This document shows positions 56,527 through 64,000 of a DNA stretch of 64,000 bases, piece after piece. Location: contig OZ241878.1 in assembly GCA_965203365.1 (NCBI GenBank), forward strand, positions 3,534,001 through 3,598,000, given 5' to 3'. Source of the DNA: VYFG01 sp965203365 (lineage in GTDB: Bacteria > Pseudomonadota > Gammaproteobacteria > Arenicellales > Poriferihabitantaceae). Within the stretch, counting starts at the first letter, position 1, and each line of letters begins with the position of its first letter. The position numbers were made by a program, and so were the translations under genes. The notes under the pieces were generated by a model that searched no databases, was not told the origin of the DNA, and saw only the letters and a program-made list of their open reading frames with translations.

Positions 56527-56658
56527 GGGCCTATCCGTCCCAGATGCCCATGGCCGACCGGTCCGGGCGGCCTCTTTTCGACTGGCGCTGCGCAGTCAGT
56601 TTGTGGTGATGGTGACGTCAGCCGCATTGAGGGCGGTCGGGTAGTGACGGGGGGCATG

Positions 56659-57810
56659 TCAAAGTGTTCCTTTCAGCGCCGCGGTGGCGATCCGGGCATA
56701 AGCGGCCGCATCATGGTCGATGGGGTTGGTGCTTGCTGATGGATCCTTGACGGCCATGTGACCGATGTCGTCAATCCTGGTGTCGTCAATGCCAATGGCG
56801 GCCAGATCATTCGGAATGCCGATCTCTTGGCGCAGGGCAAGGATCCATTGCAGGAATGCGTCAAACTCTGCCGGGAGCTCAAGGTAACGGGCGAGGCGGC
56901 GGATGGACGGCTCGATGGCCCGTTGATTGGCCACCAGGACATAGGGCATCAAGATGGCGTTCAGCATGCCATGGTGGGCATCGTAGAGGGCCCCGATCGG
57001 GTGGGCTAGGGCGTGCATGCTGCCGAGTCCTCGCTGAAACGCAGTCGCTCCCATGCAGGACGCCACCAGCATCTGTTGGCGAGCTTCGATGTGGGTGCCT
57101 TGACTCACTGCCATGGGCAGGTTTTCCTTGATCAGGCGGATGCCCTCGATGGCAATGCCTTCGGCGAGGGGATGGAACAGCGGAGAGCAGAAGGCCTCCA
57201 GGTTGTGGGACAATGCGTCCATGCCGGTGGCGGCCGTGAGACCCGGCGGCAATCCGATGGTCAGATTCGGGTCGAGGATCACGCAGCTTGGAAGCATCTT
57301 GGGGTGGAAGACGATCACCTTGCGTTCTTCATCTTCATGCACAATGACGGATGCCCGACCCACCTCGGAGCCCGTTCCGGCCGTGGTTGGAATCGCGACA
57401 ATCGGTGCAATCCGTTCGGGGTCGGCGTTCCGCCAATTGTCCCCAATGTCCTCCAGATCCCACAGTGCACCGGACTGGTTCGCGACGGTGGCAATGGCCT
57501 TGCCGGCATCCAGACTGCTGCCGCCACCCAAGGCAATGACCCCGTCGTGGGCGCCTTCCTGATATACCCGGGTGCCGGCCTGCACATTGGACCCCGTGGG
57601 ATTGGGCTTGATGTCGCAGAACAAACCCGCCGTGATGCCTGCCGTACGCAGGTAGGCCATGATGTCCCTCGTCATGGACAATTTGGCAATGCCTGGGTCC
57701 GTGACCAGCAGGGGTTTGGAGACATTGAATTCGCGACAGATCGGGGCGATTTCAGATGCCCGACCGACACCGACACGAATCTGGGTGGGATAGTTCCAGT
57801 TGGCAAACAT
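56659..57810 (-). CDS. Iron-containing (group III) alcohol dehydrogenase
   Basis: A 383-residue NAD(P)-dependent dehydrogenase of the FucO/AdhB type. GGGSSLD at 95-101 binds the dinucleotide, and the metal ligands are Asp198, His202, His266 and His280, with the surrounding family blocks GMDALSHNLEAF and HALAHPIGALYDAHHG. All are intact. The substrate alcohol or aldehyde cannot be read. It seems to be a single-gene unit, 130 bases upstream of the mscS gene on the same strand. Confidence 0.93.
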   Translation of the reverse strand: MFANWNYPTQIRVGVGRASEIAPICREFNVSKPLLVTDPGIAKLSMTRDIMAYLRTAGITAGLFCDIKPNPTGSNVQAGTRVYQEGAHDGVIALGGGSSLDAGKAIATVANQSGALWDLEDIGDNWRNADPERIAPIVAIPTTAGTGSEVGRASVIVHEDEERKVIVFHPKMLPSCVILDPNLTIGLPPGLTAATGMDALSHNLEAFCSPLFHPLAEGIAIEGIRLIKENLPMAVSQGTHIEARQQMLVASCMGATAFQRGLGSMHALAHPIGALYDAHHGMLNAILMPYVLVANQRAIEPSIRRLARYLELPAEFDAFLQWILALRQEIGIPNDLAAIGIDDTRIDDIGHMAVKDPSASTNPIDHDAAAYARIATAALKGTL

Positions 57811-57998
57811 CAGTGGATTCTAAAGAACAGCCATGGGGCAGCCATCGTTCAAGTGTATTCGATGTGGTGTCAGCGAGTCATTACCGGGCCGTTATCCCTC
57901 ATGGAGTCGGCGAAAATCGGCTCGGGTCAGTCCATTTCGGGAGTCCCGAAAATAAAGTGCCTAGACAATACGCGGTCATCATCGGGGAGTCGTTCAAG

Positions 57999-58739
57999 TC
58001 ATGCCGTCGGCAGATCACTGGATGCGAGGGTTTTGCGGTAGACACAAAACCAACCTTCATGGTCTCCCCCGGTATAGTAGGGGCCATCGGACAAAGCCAC
58101 ACACTCAATGGCTCCCTGGGACATCAACCCAGCGAACACCGTGTCGAACCCGCGACTGTGCCATAGGTCGAAATGAACGGTGCAGGCCAGAAGACCGCCG
58201 GGTTTCAGTACCCGCACGATTTCCGGGATCGGCTCGGGGCCGACATGGCCGTGGGTAAAGGTGCCGGAGGAAATGGCCGCTTCGTACGCATTGTCTGGCA
58301 AGGGCAGGGGCTGGTTCAGGTCGCCGACGATGAGGCGCTGATAGATTCCCCGGGACCGGGCCACAGCGATCATTTCGCCTGAGACATCCATACCATCAAT
58401 TCGGGTGAACCCGATGTCAGTCACTTCCTGTCCCGTGAGTCCGGTTCCACAGCCCAGATCCAGAATGTGGGCTTGGCGATCCTCCAGATGCTGATCGAGC
58501 AGGTGGGTGATCTCCCTGGGCGAGATATAACCCTGCGCGAGCATCTTGTCATCGTAGCCCGAGGCCCATTTCCGGTAGAAAGCGAGTACGCTTTTCTTGT
58601 CTGACAGGGAATATGCCTCGGTTACAAAGTCATTTGGTCCCTTGGGTTTTGCCACCATGTCAATGCCAGTTGAAACTCGACCCAATGGTACCGTTTCTCG
58701 GCGGGAGGTAAAAGGTGTATGTGACGGGTCCGTCGCCAC
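57999..58739 (-). CDS. Class I SAM-dependent methyltransferase
   Basis: A protein of up to 246 residues with a standard Rossmann methyltransferase fold. HILDLGCGTGLTG is motif I, GMDVSGEMI the acidic loop, and VLKPGG the motif after strand 5. The N-terminal FYRKWASGYDDKMLAQGY is typical of the DREV/Williams-Beuren-like methylase group. GTG 58739, seven bases after the EamA-transporter stop, would give the full length; ATG 58658 (MVAKPKGPNDF) is also plausible, and the first 27 residues are not conserved-looking. The substrate is unknown. It is probably cotranscribed with the transporter. Confidence 0.8.
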   Translation of the reverse strand: MATDPSHTPFTSRRETVPLGRVSTGIDMVAKPKGPNDFVTEAYSLSDKKSVLAFYRKWASGYDDKMLAQGYISPREITHLLDQHLEDRQAHILDLGCGTGLTGQEVTDIGFTRIDGMDVSGEMIAVARSRGIYQRLIVGDLNQPLPLPDNAYEAAISSGTFTHGHVGPEPIPEIVRVLKPGGLLACTVHFDLWHSRGFDTVFAGLMSQGAIECVALSDGPYYTGGDHEGWFCVYRKTLASSDLPTA

Positions 58740-58745
58740 GTGACT

Positions 58746-59618
58746 TCAGGTTCGGACGGAACCCTTCATGACCATGGCCACCCCCAGAACGCACAGTGCG
58801 GTGCCGCCGATGGCGATCAGCGACAGGCGTTCATCGAACAGAAACCACGCTTCGAGAGCGACCATGGGGGGTACCAGATAAAACAGGCTGGACACCCGAC
58901 CGGCTTCGCCATGCCGGATCAGCCACATCAGCAACAACACTGCGCCCAGTGAGAGCATCAGCACCAGCCAGCCCAGGGCGAGGACAAACGGGGTGGTCCA
59001 GACAATGTGCCGGGTTTCCAGGGTCAGGGCCAGCAGCCCGTACAGCATTCCGGCGGCGATATATTGCACCAGGACACTGGGCAGTAGATCGAATCCCGTA
59101 CAGTATCGCTTCTGATACAAGGTGCCGAAGGAGATGGCCAGCAGTGAGGCGACACACAGGATCAGGCCCGTGACACTGATGCCATCGACCCCGATGCCTT
59201 GGCTACCGAGGACCAGTATGATGCCGATGAATCCGATGATCAGGCCAAGGATCTTGATTGGTCCGAGTGCTTCTTTCAACCATACGGCGGACAACAGGAC
59301 GGTGACGATGGGTTGCAAGCCCACGATCACTGCGCTGAGCCCTGAATCGACTCCCCGGTAGATCGCCGAAAATATGCCGCCAAGATAGATGCCGTGAATC
59401 AACAGCCCGACGATGGCAATATGCACATAATCACGTCCACGCTCGGGCCATTTCATGGAAAAAAAAGGAATCAGGACCGCCAGGATGAACACGACAATCA
59501 ACATGCGAAGGCCAAGAAAGGTAAAGGGCTCAGCCGATGGCAGCCCATACTTAGCCCCGATGAAGCCGGTACTCCAGAGCATCACGAAGAGCAGGGGAAC
59601 CAGATATCGTAAAATCAT
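58746..59618 (-). CDS. DMT-family EamA-type exporter
   Basis: A 290-residue membrane protein with about ten hydrophobic helices in two repeats of the EamA domain, as in drug/metabolite transporters such as RhaT or YdcZ relatives. The first helix carries FVMLWSTGFIGAKYGL, a typical EamA start, and the second repeat has the LSLGAVLLLMWLIRHGEAGRVSSLFYL region. I chose ATG 59618; the open frame continues to 59849 but has no EamA character there. The cargo is unknown; small metabolites or amino acids are usual. The methyltransferase gene follows in the same direction. The putA start is about 370 bases away on the opposite strand. Confidence 0.85.
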   Translation of the reverse strand: MILRYLVPLLFVMLWSTGFIGAKYGLPSAEPFTFLGLRMLIVVFILAVLIPFFSMKWPERGRDYVHIAIVGLLIHGIYLGGIFSAIYRGVDSGLSAVIVGLQPIVTVLLSAVWLKEALGPIKILGLIIGFIGIILVLGSQGIGVDGISVTGLILCVASLLAISFGTLYQKRYCTGFDLLPSVLVQYIAAGMLYGLLALTLETRHIVWTTPFVLALGWLVLMLSLGAVLLLMWLIRHGEAGRVSSLFYLVPPMVALEAWFLFDERLSLIAIGGTALCVLGVAMVMKGSVRT

Positions 59619-59985
59619 GATGGGAGTTTCAGGGTTTCGGTGATGGGTGATCAGGCCGGGTTTCCTCACAACAGAACCCGACCCCATTAACGAAGGCCGT
59701 CGTGCCACCCAACAGGTCTCATTCAGAATGGGGCCTAGACATGGGGTGGAAAGTAACATGATTCCGAGCAGACTGATTGGATGAGTCAGCCACCGATCAA
59801 TCGGGCCAGGGTTCCGGGAACCGCTATGATTTGTGATGGTCTGACCCACGGCATACCGGGCGGCCGGGCTTTCCTGATACCGATGCGGAGAAGAAAATGA
59901 TGAGGACTTTGATCCGATTTCGCCAGCCGGGGGTCGAAGCCGAATGCGGCCTCCGGTTGGCCTCGCAGCCGATGGGGGTCGATGA

Positions 59986-62900
59986 ATGACCGAAACTGGA
60001 CGGCAACCGATTCGCCAGGCTTATCTCGAGGACGAATCGACGGTCATCCCACGGCTGTTGAAAAGACTCGACCTGGAGACTGTCTCACGTCGTCAGATTG
60101 CGAAAACCGCGGCAAAGCTGGTACAGAAGGTCCGAGACCATGATGCGCCGGGGGTGATGCAGGCTTTCCTGGGCGAGTATGGGCTCTCGACCCGCGAAGG
60201 GGTGGCCCTGATGTGTCTGGCAGAAGCCTTGCTCAGGATACCGGACGCTGACACCATTGACACCCTGATTCAGGACAAGATCGTTCCGCATGACTGGGCA
60301 TCGCATATTGGCGATTCGGCGTCCATCCTGGTGAATGCGTCGACCTGGGCCTTGTTGTTGACCGGACGGATCCTGGAAGAGGAGTCCGGCGGGGTGGTGG
60401 GTGCCCTGCATGGTCTGGTTCGACGGTTGGGCGAGCCGATGGTGCGCCGGGCCGTCGAGGTGGCGTTGCGGGAAATGGGGGATCAGTTTGTTTTGGGGCA
60501 GGGGATCGAGGAAGCCCTGCAGCGAGGTCGATCCATGGCGGCGAAAGGGTATACCCATTCTTTTGACATGCTGGGAGAAGCTGCCCGGACTGAAGCCGAC
60601 GCTCGCAGGTATCATGCGGCCTATCTGACGGCCATCAATGCCATTGCGACGAGCGCTCAGTGGGATGATCTACGGGACAACCCGGGGATTTCGATCAAGC
60701 TGTCCGCCTTGCATCCGCGCTACGAGTTCGTTCAGGCCGCACGGATGCGTTCGGCGTTGTGCGATCGGTTGATGGAACTTTGTCAGGCGGCGAAACGGGC
60801 CCGACTCGGCCTCAATATTGATGCCGAGGAAGCGGACAGGCTGGAAATCTCGCTGGATGTCATTCAGCAGGTACTGCCGGATTCCTCGCTGGCAGACTGG
60901 GATGGCTTCGGGGTGGTGGTGCAGGCCTATGGCCAGCGGGCCGTTCCCGTGCTGGAGTGGCTTCATGGTCTGGCCCACCGGTATGGTCGACGACTCATGG
61001 TACGACTGGTGAAGGGAGCCTATTGGGATACCGAGATCAAGCGGGCACAGGTGAATGGACTGCCGGGCTTTCCGGTGTTTACCCGCAAGGCCTGCACCGA
61101 TGTCAGCTACCTCGCCTGCGCCCGCATTTTGCTTGGGATGCGTGACACGTTGTATCCCCAATTTGCCACCCATAATGCCCATACGATGGCCGCGGTGTTG
61201 CACTTGGCCGGCAAGGAAAAGGCGGGCTTCGAATTCCAGCGCCTGCATGGCATGGGGGAAGAACTGCACGACATCGTGCGTCAGAAGTATGGGACGCGTT
61301 GTCGGATCTATGCCCCGGTGGGCGTGCATCGCGATCTGTTGGCCTATCTGGTCAGAAGGCTACTGGAAAATGGTGCCAATTCGAGTTTCGTGAATCAGAT
61401 GGTGGACAAGACGATCTGTCCAGAGAGAGTGGCTCAGGATCCGGTAGAGATGGTGGATGCCATGGATTCTATCGCCAATCCCAACATTCTACATCCCCGA
61501 GAGCTCTATGCGCCGGTTCGGAAGAACTCCCGTGGATTCGATATCAACCACCCGTCAGACTGCCGAAAATTGTTGAGGATGCGACGACAATGGGAAGGCG
61601 GCAGCGTCTGGGAATTTTCACCGGGATCGGGCCGCAGAGTGGATATCCGCAACCCATCCTGTCCCGGAGAAATCATTGGAAGGGTGGCTCAGCATATGGT
61701 TGCGGAAGTGCCGGCCATGGTAACCCGGGCGGTTTCGGCCGTGCCTGTCTGGTCCGCCCAATCAGCCGCCGAGCGAGCGGCCTGCCTGCTCAAGGCGGCA
61801 GACCTTTATGAAGCCCGGACCGGCGAATGGCTCGCCTTGCTGGCTCGCGAAGCGGGAAAGACCTTGGTCGATGCGATCGCCGAGATCCGAGAGGCGGTGG
61901 ATTTTCTGCGCTATTACGCGACGCAGATGCCAGCGGTCGAATCGGGTACCCGTGCCCGGGGCGTGATCGTGTGCGTATCGCCTTGGAATTTCCCCCTGGC
62001 CATTTTCACTGGCCAAGTAGCCGCCGCCTTGGTCAGTGGAAATTCCGTGCTCGCGAAGCCGGCGGAACAGACTCCTCTCAGTGCCTGTCGGGCAGTGTCG
62101 ATCTTGCACGAGGCGGGCATCCCGCCCGATGTGTTGCAACTGGTGCTCGGCGAGGGGGAAACGGTGGGAGCGACACTCACCGCCCAGCCAGCGATTGATG
62201 GGGTCTGCTTTACCGGTTCGATGGATGTGGCGATCACCATCAACCGGCAACTGGCCCAAACGGCCGCACCCGAGGCGATGCTGGTGGCAGAAACCGGGGG
62301 GATCAATGCCATGATCGTCGACTCGACGGCACTTTTGGAAAGGGCTATCGATGACATTGTGGAAAGTGCGTTTCGCAGTGCTGGTCAGCGCTGTTCGGCC
62401 CTCAGAATACTCTATGTGCAACATGACATTCGGGATCGGCTGCTTGATATGCTGTTTGGTGCTATGCGGACCTTGTCCATAGGCAATCCACTGTCCCTGA
62501 CCACCGACATCGGTCCTGTGATTGATCAACTCGCGGTCGAGCGAATCCGTCGGTACTGTGACCGGTATGAGGCTGCGGGCCAACTGTTGTTTGAGATGGA
62601 AACGCCTGCTCATGGTCATTTCGTCTCGCCCATGGTGATTGAGGTCGATGGAATCGAAGCCCTGGAGGAGGAGGTGTTTGGACCGGTGCTGCATGTGGCC
62701 TCCTTCGCGACATCCGAATTGACCAATGTCCTGCACACGATCAACCAGGCCGGGTATGGTCTTACCTGTGGACTGCACACGCGCATCGACCAGCGTGCCC
62801 AAGATGTGATTGATGGGATCCAGGTCGGGAATGTCTATGTGAACCGAAACCAGATCGGTGCGGTCGTCGGTTCTCAGCCGTTCGGCGGACAAGGTCTTTC

Positions 62901-63612
62901 CGGGACCGGTCCCAAGGCAGGTGGCCCGTTCTATCTTCGTCGATTCCGACGACAAGAGGATGACCGGGTGACTCGACATGATTCGTCAGTGGAGCCGGTA
63001 ACCCTGAAAACACTGTGCGCAAACCTGACCGCATTGGCAGGTATGCCCGTTTGCGACCCCAAAGACAGTCTTCGCAAGATTAGGGCATCGCTCCGGGGAC
63101 GGGCAGCAACGGCCCTCTCCGCGAGTGCGGCATTGGATTGTAGCCCGCTGGTTCTTCCGGGACCTACGGGTGAATCCAACCAACTCATCCGTCTTCCAGT
63201 CGGTACGGTTCTGTGCTGGTCACAGGATCCAGACGCTCTTTTGGACCGGGCGATACAGGCCTTGAGACCGGGCAACCGCGTGCTGGCGATAGGCCACCAT
63301 GCCATCACGGCGTTGTCGGCTCTATTGGGGCAGGGTCTCCCCTTGTTAGTCCTGGATGGTGGCATTCAACCCAAATGGCTGACGGAACTCACTCTGGACG
63401 CCGTGTCGGTAGACGGCAGGTCGGAACAGGCGGCGGTTCGTTGCGCACTCGCGGCGAGACGGGCGGTGATTGTTCGGTTGATCACGGAGAGAATCTATCC
63501 GGAGGCCTATACTGTGGAACGATCCATCTGCATTGACACCACGGCTGCAGGAGGCAATGCGGTGCTTCTGACCATGAGCGACATCAATGGGGTGATGAGT
63601 CTGGAACGCTGA
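59986..63612 (+). CDS. putA: Bifunctional proline dehydrogenase/glutamate-semialdehyde dehydrogenase PutA, without DNA-binding domain
   Basis: A 1208-residue peripheral membrane enzyme oxidising proline to glutamate with FAD and NAD. The proline dehydrogenase barrel spans about 130-480 (with SIKLSALHPRYEF and VRLVKGAYWDTEIK). The aldehyde dehydrogenase spans about 530-1000, with general base Glu769 (LVAETGGINAM) and catalytic Cys803 (SAGQRCSALR), both intact. A C-terminal segment of about 200 residues follows. E. coli PutA has 1320 residues including an N-terminal ribbon-helix-helix repressor. Here the start is already in the alpha region, so this copy cannot repress its own gene. The ATG is followed by TETGRQPIRQAYLEDE. 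No putP transporter is nearby; the EamA and methyltransferase genes lie upstream on the other strand. Confidence 0.95.
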   Translation: MTETGRQPIRQAYLEDESTVIPRLLKRLDLETVSRRQIAKTAAKLVQKVRDHDAPGVMQAFLGEYGLSTREGVALMCLAEALLRIPDADTIDTLIQDKIVPHDWASHIGDSASILVNASTWALLLTGRILEEESGGVVGALHGLVRRLGEPMVRRAVEVALREMGDQFVLGQGIEEALQRGRSMAAKGYTHSFDMLGEAARTEADARRYHAAYLTAINAIATSAQWDDLRDNPGISIKLSALHPRYEFVQAARMRSALCDRLMELCQAAKRARLGLNIDAEEADRLEISLDVIQQVLPDSSLADWDGFGVVVQAYGQRAVPVLEWLHGLAHRYGRRLMVRLVKGAYWDTEIKRAQVNGLPGFPVFTRKACTDVSYLACARILLGMRDTLYPQFATHNAHTMAAVLHLAGKEKAGFEFQRLHGMGEELHDIVRQKYGTRCRIYAPVGVHRDLLAYLVRRLLENGANSSFVNQMVDKTICPERVAQDPVEMVDAMDSIANPNILHPRELYAPVRKNSRGFDINHPSDCRKLLRMRRQWEGGSVWEFSPGSGRRVDIRNPSCPGEIIGRVAQHMVAEVPAMVTRAVSAVPVWSAQSAAERAACLLKAADLYEARTGEWLALLAREAGKTLVDAIAEIREAVDFLRYYATQMPAVESGTRARGVIVCVSPWNFPLAIFTGQVAAALVSGNSVLAKPAEQTPLSACRAVSILHEAGIPPDVLQLVLGEGETVGATLTAQPAIDGVCFTGSMDVAITINRQLAQTAAPEAMLVAETGGINAMIVDSTALLERAIDDIVESAFRSAGQRCSALRILYVQHDIRDRLLDMLFGAMRTLSIGNPLSLTTDIGPVIDQLAVERIRRYCDRYEAAGQLLFEMETPAHGHFVSPMVIEVDGIEALEEEVFGPVLHVASFATSELTNVLHTINQAGYGLTCGLHTRIDQRAQDVIDGIQVGNVYVNRNQIGAVVGSQPFGGQGLSGTGPKAGGPFYLRRFRRQEDDRVTRHDSSVEPVTLKTLCANLTALAGMPVCDPKDSLRKIRASLRGRAATALSASAALDCSPLVLPGPTGESNQLIRLPVGTVLCWSQDPDALLDRAIQALRPGNRVLAIGHHAITALSALLGQGLPLLVLDGGIQPKWLTELTLDAVSVDGRSEQAAVRCALAARRAVIVRLITERIYPEAYTVERSICIDTTAAGGNAVLLTMSDINGVMSLER

Positions 63613-64000
63613 AATAATGGCCTTTGATGGATGAACAACCGATCAGGGACCTTTGATGGGCAACATCGACCGATGCCATGACTCCTGGGGCACAATAGGG
63701 TGCCAGCAACCTTATGTATAGTTTGGATATGGCCAACACAAAATGGGGGGATATGACAGCGACTGCTTGGCACGACATGAAGACGCCGGAGCGTTCCGAC
63801 TGGCTCGAATCCCATTCGGAATCCTGGCAGTGCCTCGGCCGAAACCCTTGTGGCTCTTTTTCGAATGCCGCATCGATGCCTGGGTGACGAGTCATTGCCC
63901 GGGACGGGAGCCGATGACGAGAACGGGATTCGGGTTTGGACCCCTTCGATCATATCAGTTGATAGGCTTGACCACTTTGTACCGCTTTGACCCCGGAAGC
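63613..64000. other. Terminal stretch of the window without a gene
   Basis: About 390 bases after putA. A short direct repeat CCTTTGATGG occurs at 63621-63630 and 63650-63659. Minus-strand frames here lack family signatures. No clear putA terminator. Confidence 0.4.

Noticed and set aside
61762..62979. 405-codon minus-strand frame inside putA
   Set aside because: Shadow of the aldehyde dehydrogenase domain, whose catalytic residues are intact on the plus strand.

Overview
The window reads as chromosome of a GC-rich gammaproteobacterium. The evidence is an HrpA-type RNA helicase, an Xni-type flap endonuclease, a miaB-phoH-ybeY-lnt block, PbpC beside an alpha-2-macroglobulin lipoprotein-like protein, and PutA. 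TRAP transport, an RTX protein and a fatty-acid-modification cluster fit an environmental, possibly aquatic or halophilic bacterium. I cannot name the genus from the sequence. No tRNA, rRNA, CRISPR array or intact insertion sequence was found.

Layout. 1-5 kb: the 3' part of hrpA, a small RTX calcium-binding protein and about 0.9 kb without genes. 5-11.7 kb (minus strand): a tightly overlapping seven-gene operon (FAD oxidoreductase, DUF1365, chalcone-isomerase-like, MFS, DUF3833, SDR, cyclopropane-fatty-acid-synthase-like methyltransferase). It has a good sigma70 promoter and a terminator and probably remodels membrane fatty acids. 11.8-18.7 kb (minus): pbpC and a thioester alpha-2-macroglobulin, translationally coupled. 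19.6-24 kb (plus): miaB-phoH-ybeY-lnt. 24-26 kb: a cupin protein and a broken NYN-domain gene. 26-31 kb (minus): a TRAP transporter (dctP-dctQ-dctM) with an attenuator-like hairpin after dctP and an unusual coiled-coil tail on DctM. 31-34.4 kb (minus): a SABATH-like carboxyl methyltransferase, a 59-residue membrane protein, a flap endonuclease and folE.

34.4-46.7 kb is a lower-GC island with five closely packed plus-strand genes: an SF1 helicase with a C-terminal nuclease domain, a membrane-anchored coiled-coil protein, a membrane-anchored coiled-coil McrB-like GTPase, a DUF2357/McrC-like protein and an 818-residue protein whose N-terminus looks like a degenerate Hsp70/actin-fold ATPase. This is the best candidate for an undescribed or little-described system. 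It most resembles McrBC-derived coiled-coil systems of the CoCoNuT group. A short reading frame with a strong ribosome binding site may couple translation of the first gene.

46.7-48.7 kb is a housekeeping pair (PLP-dependent sulfur amino-acid enzyme, DUF2797). 49.1-53.8 kb is a second candidate system: a DNA methyltransferase, a protein with two GHKL ATPase domains and a putative phosphoacceptor histidine, and a receiver-like protein, all translationally coupled. It looks like DNA modification joined to two-component signalling. 54-64 kb: an MscS channel, an iron alcohol dehydrogenase, a methyltransferase next to a DMT exporter, and a PutA without the DNA-binding domain.
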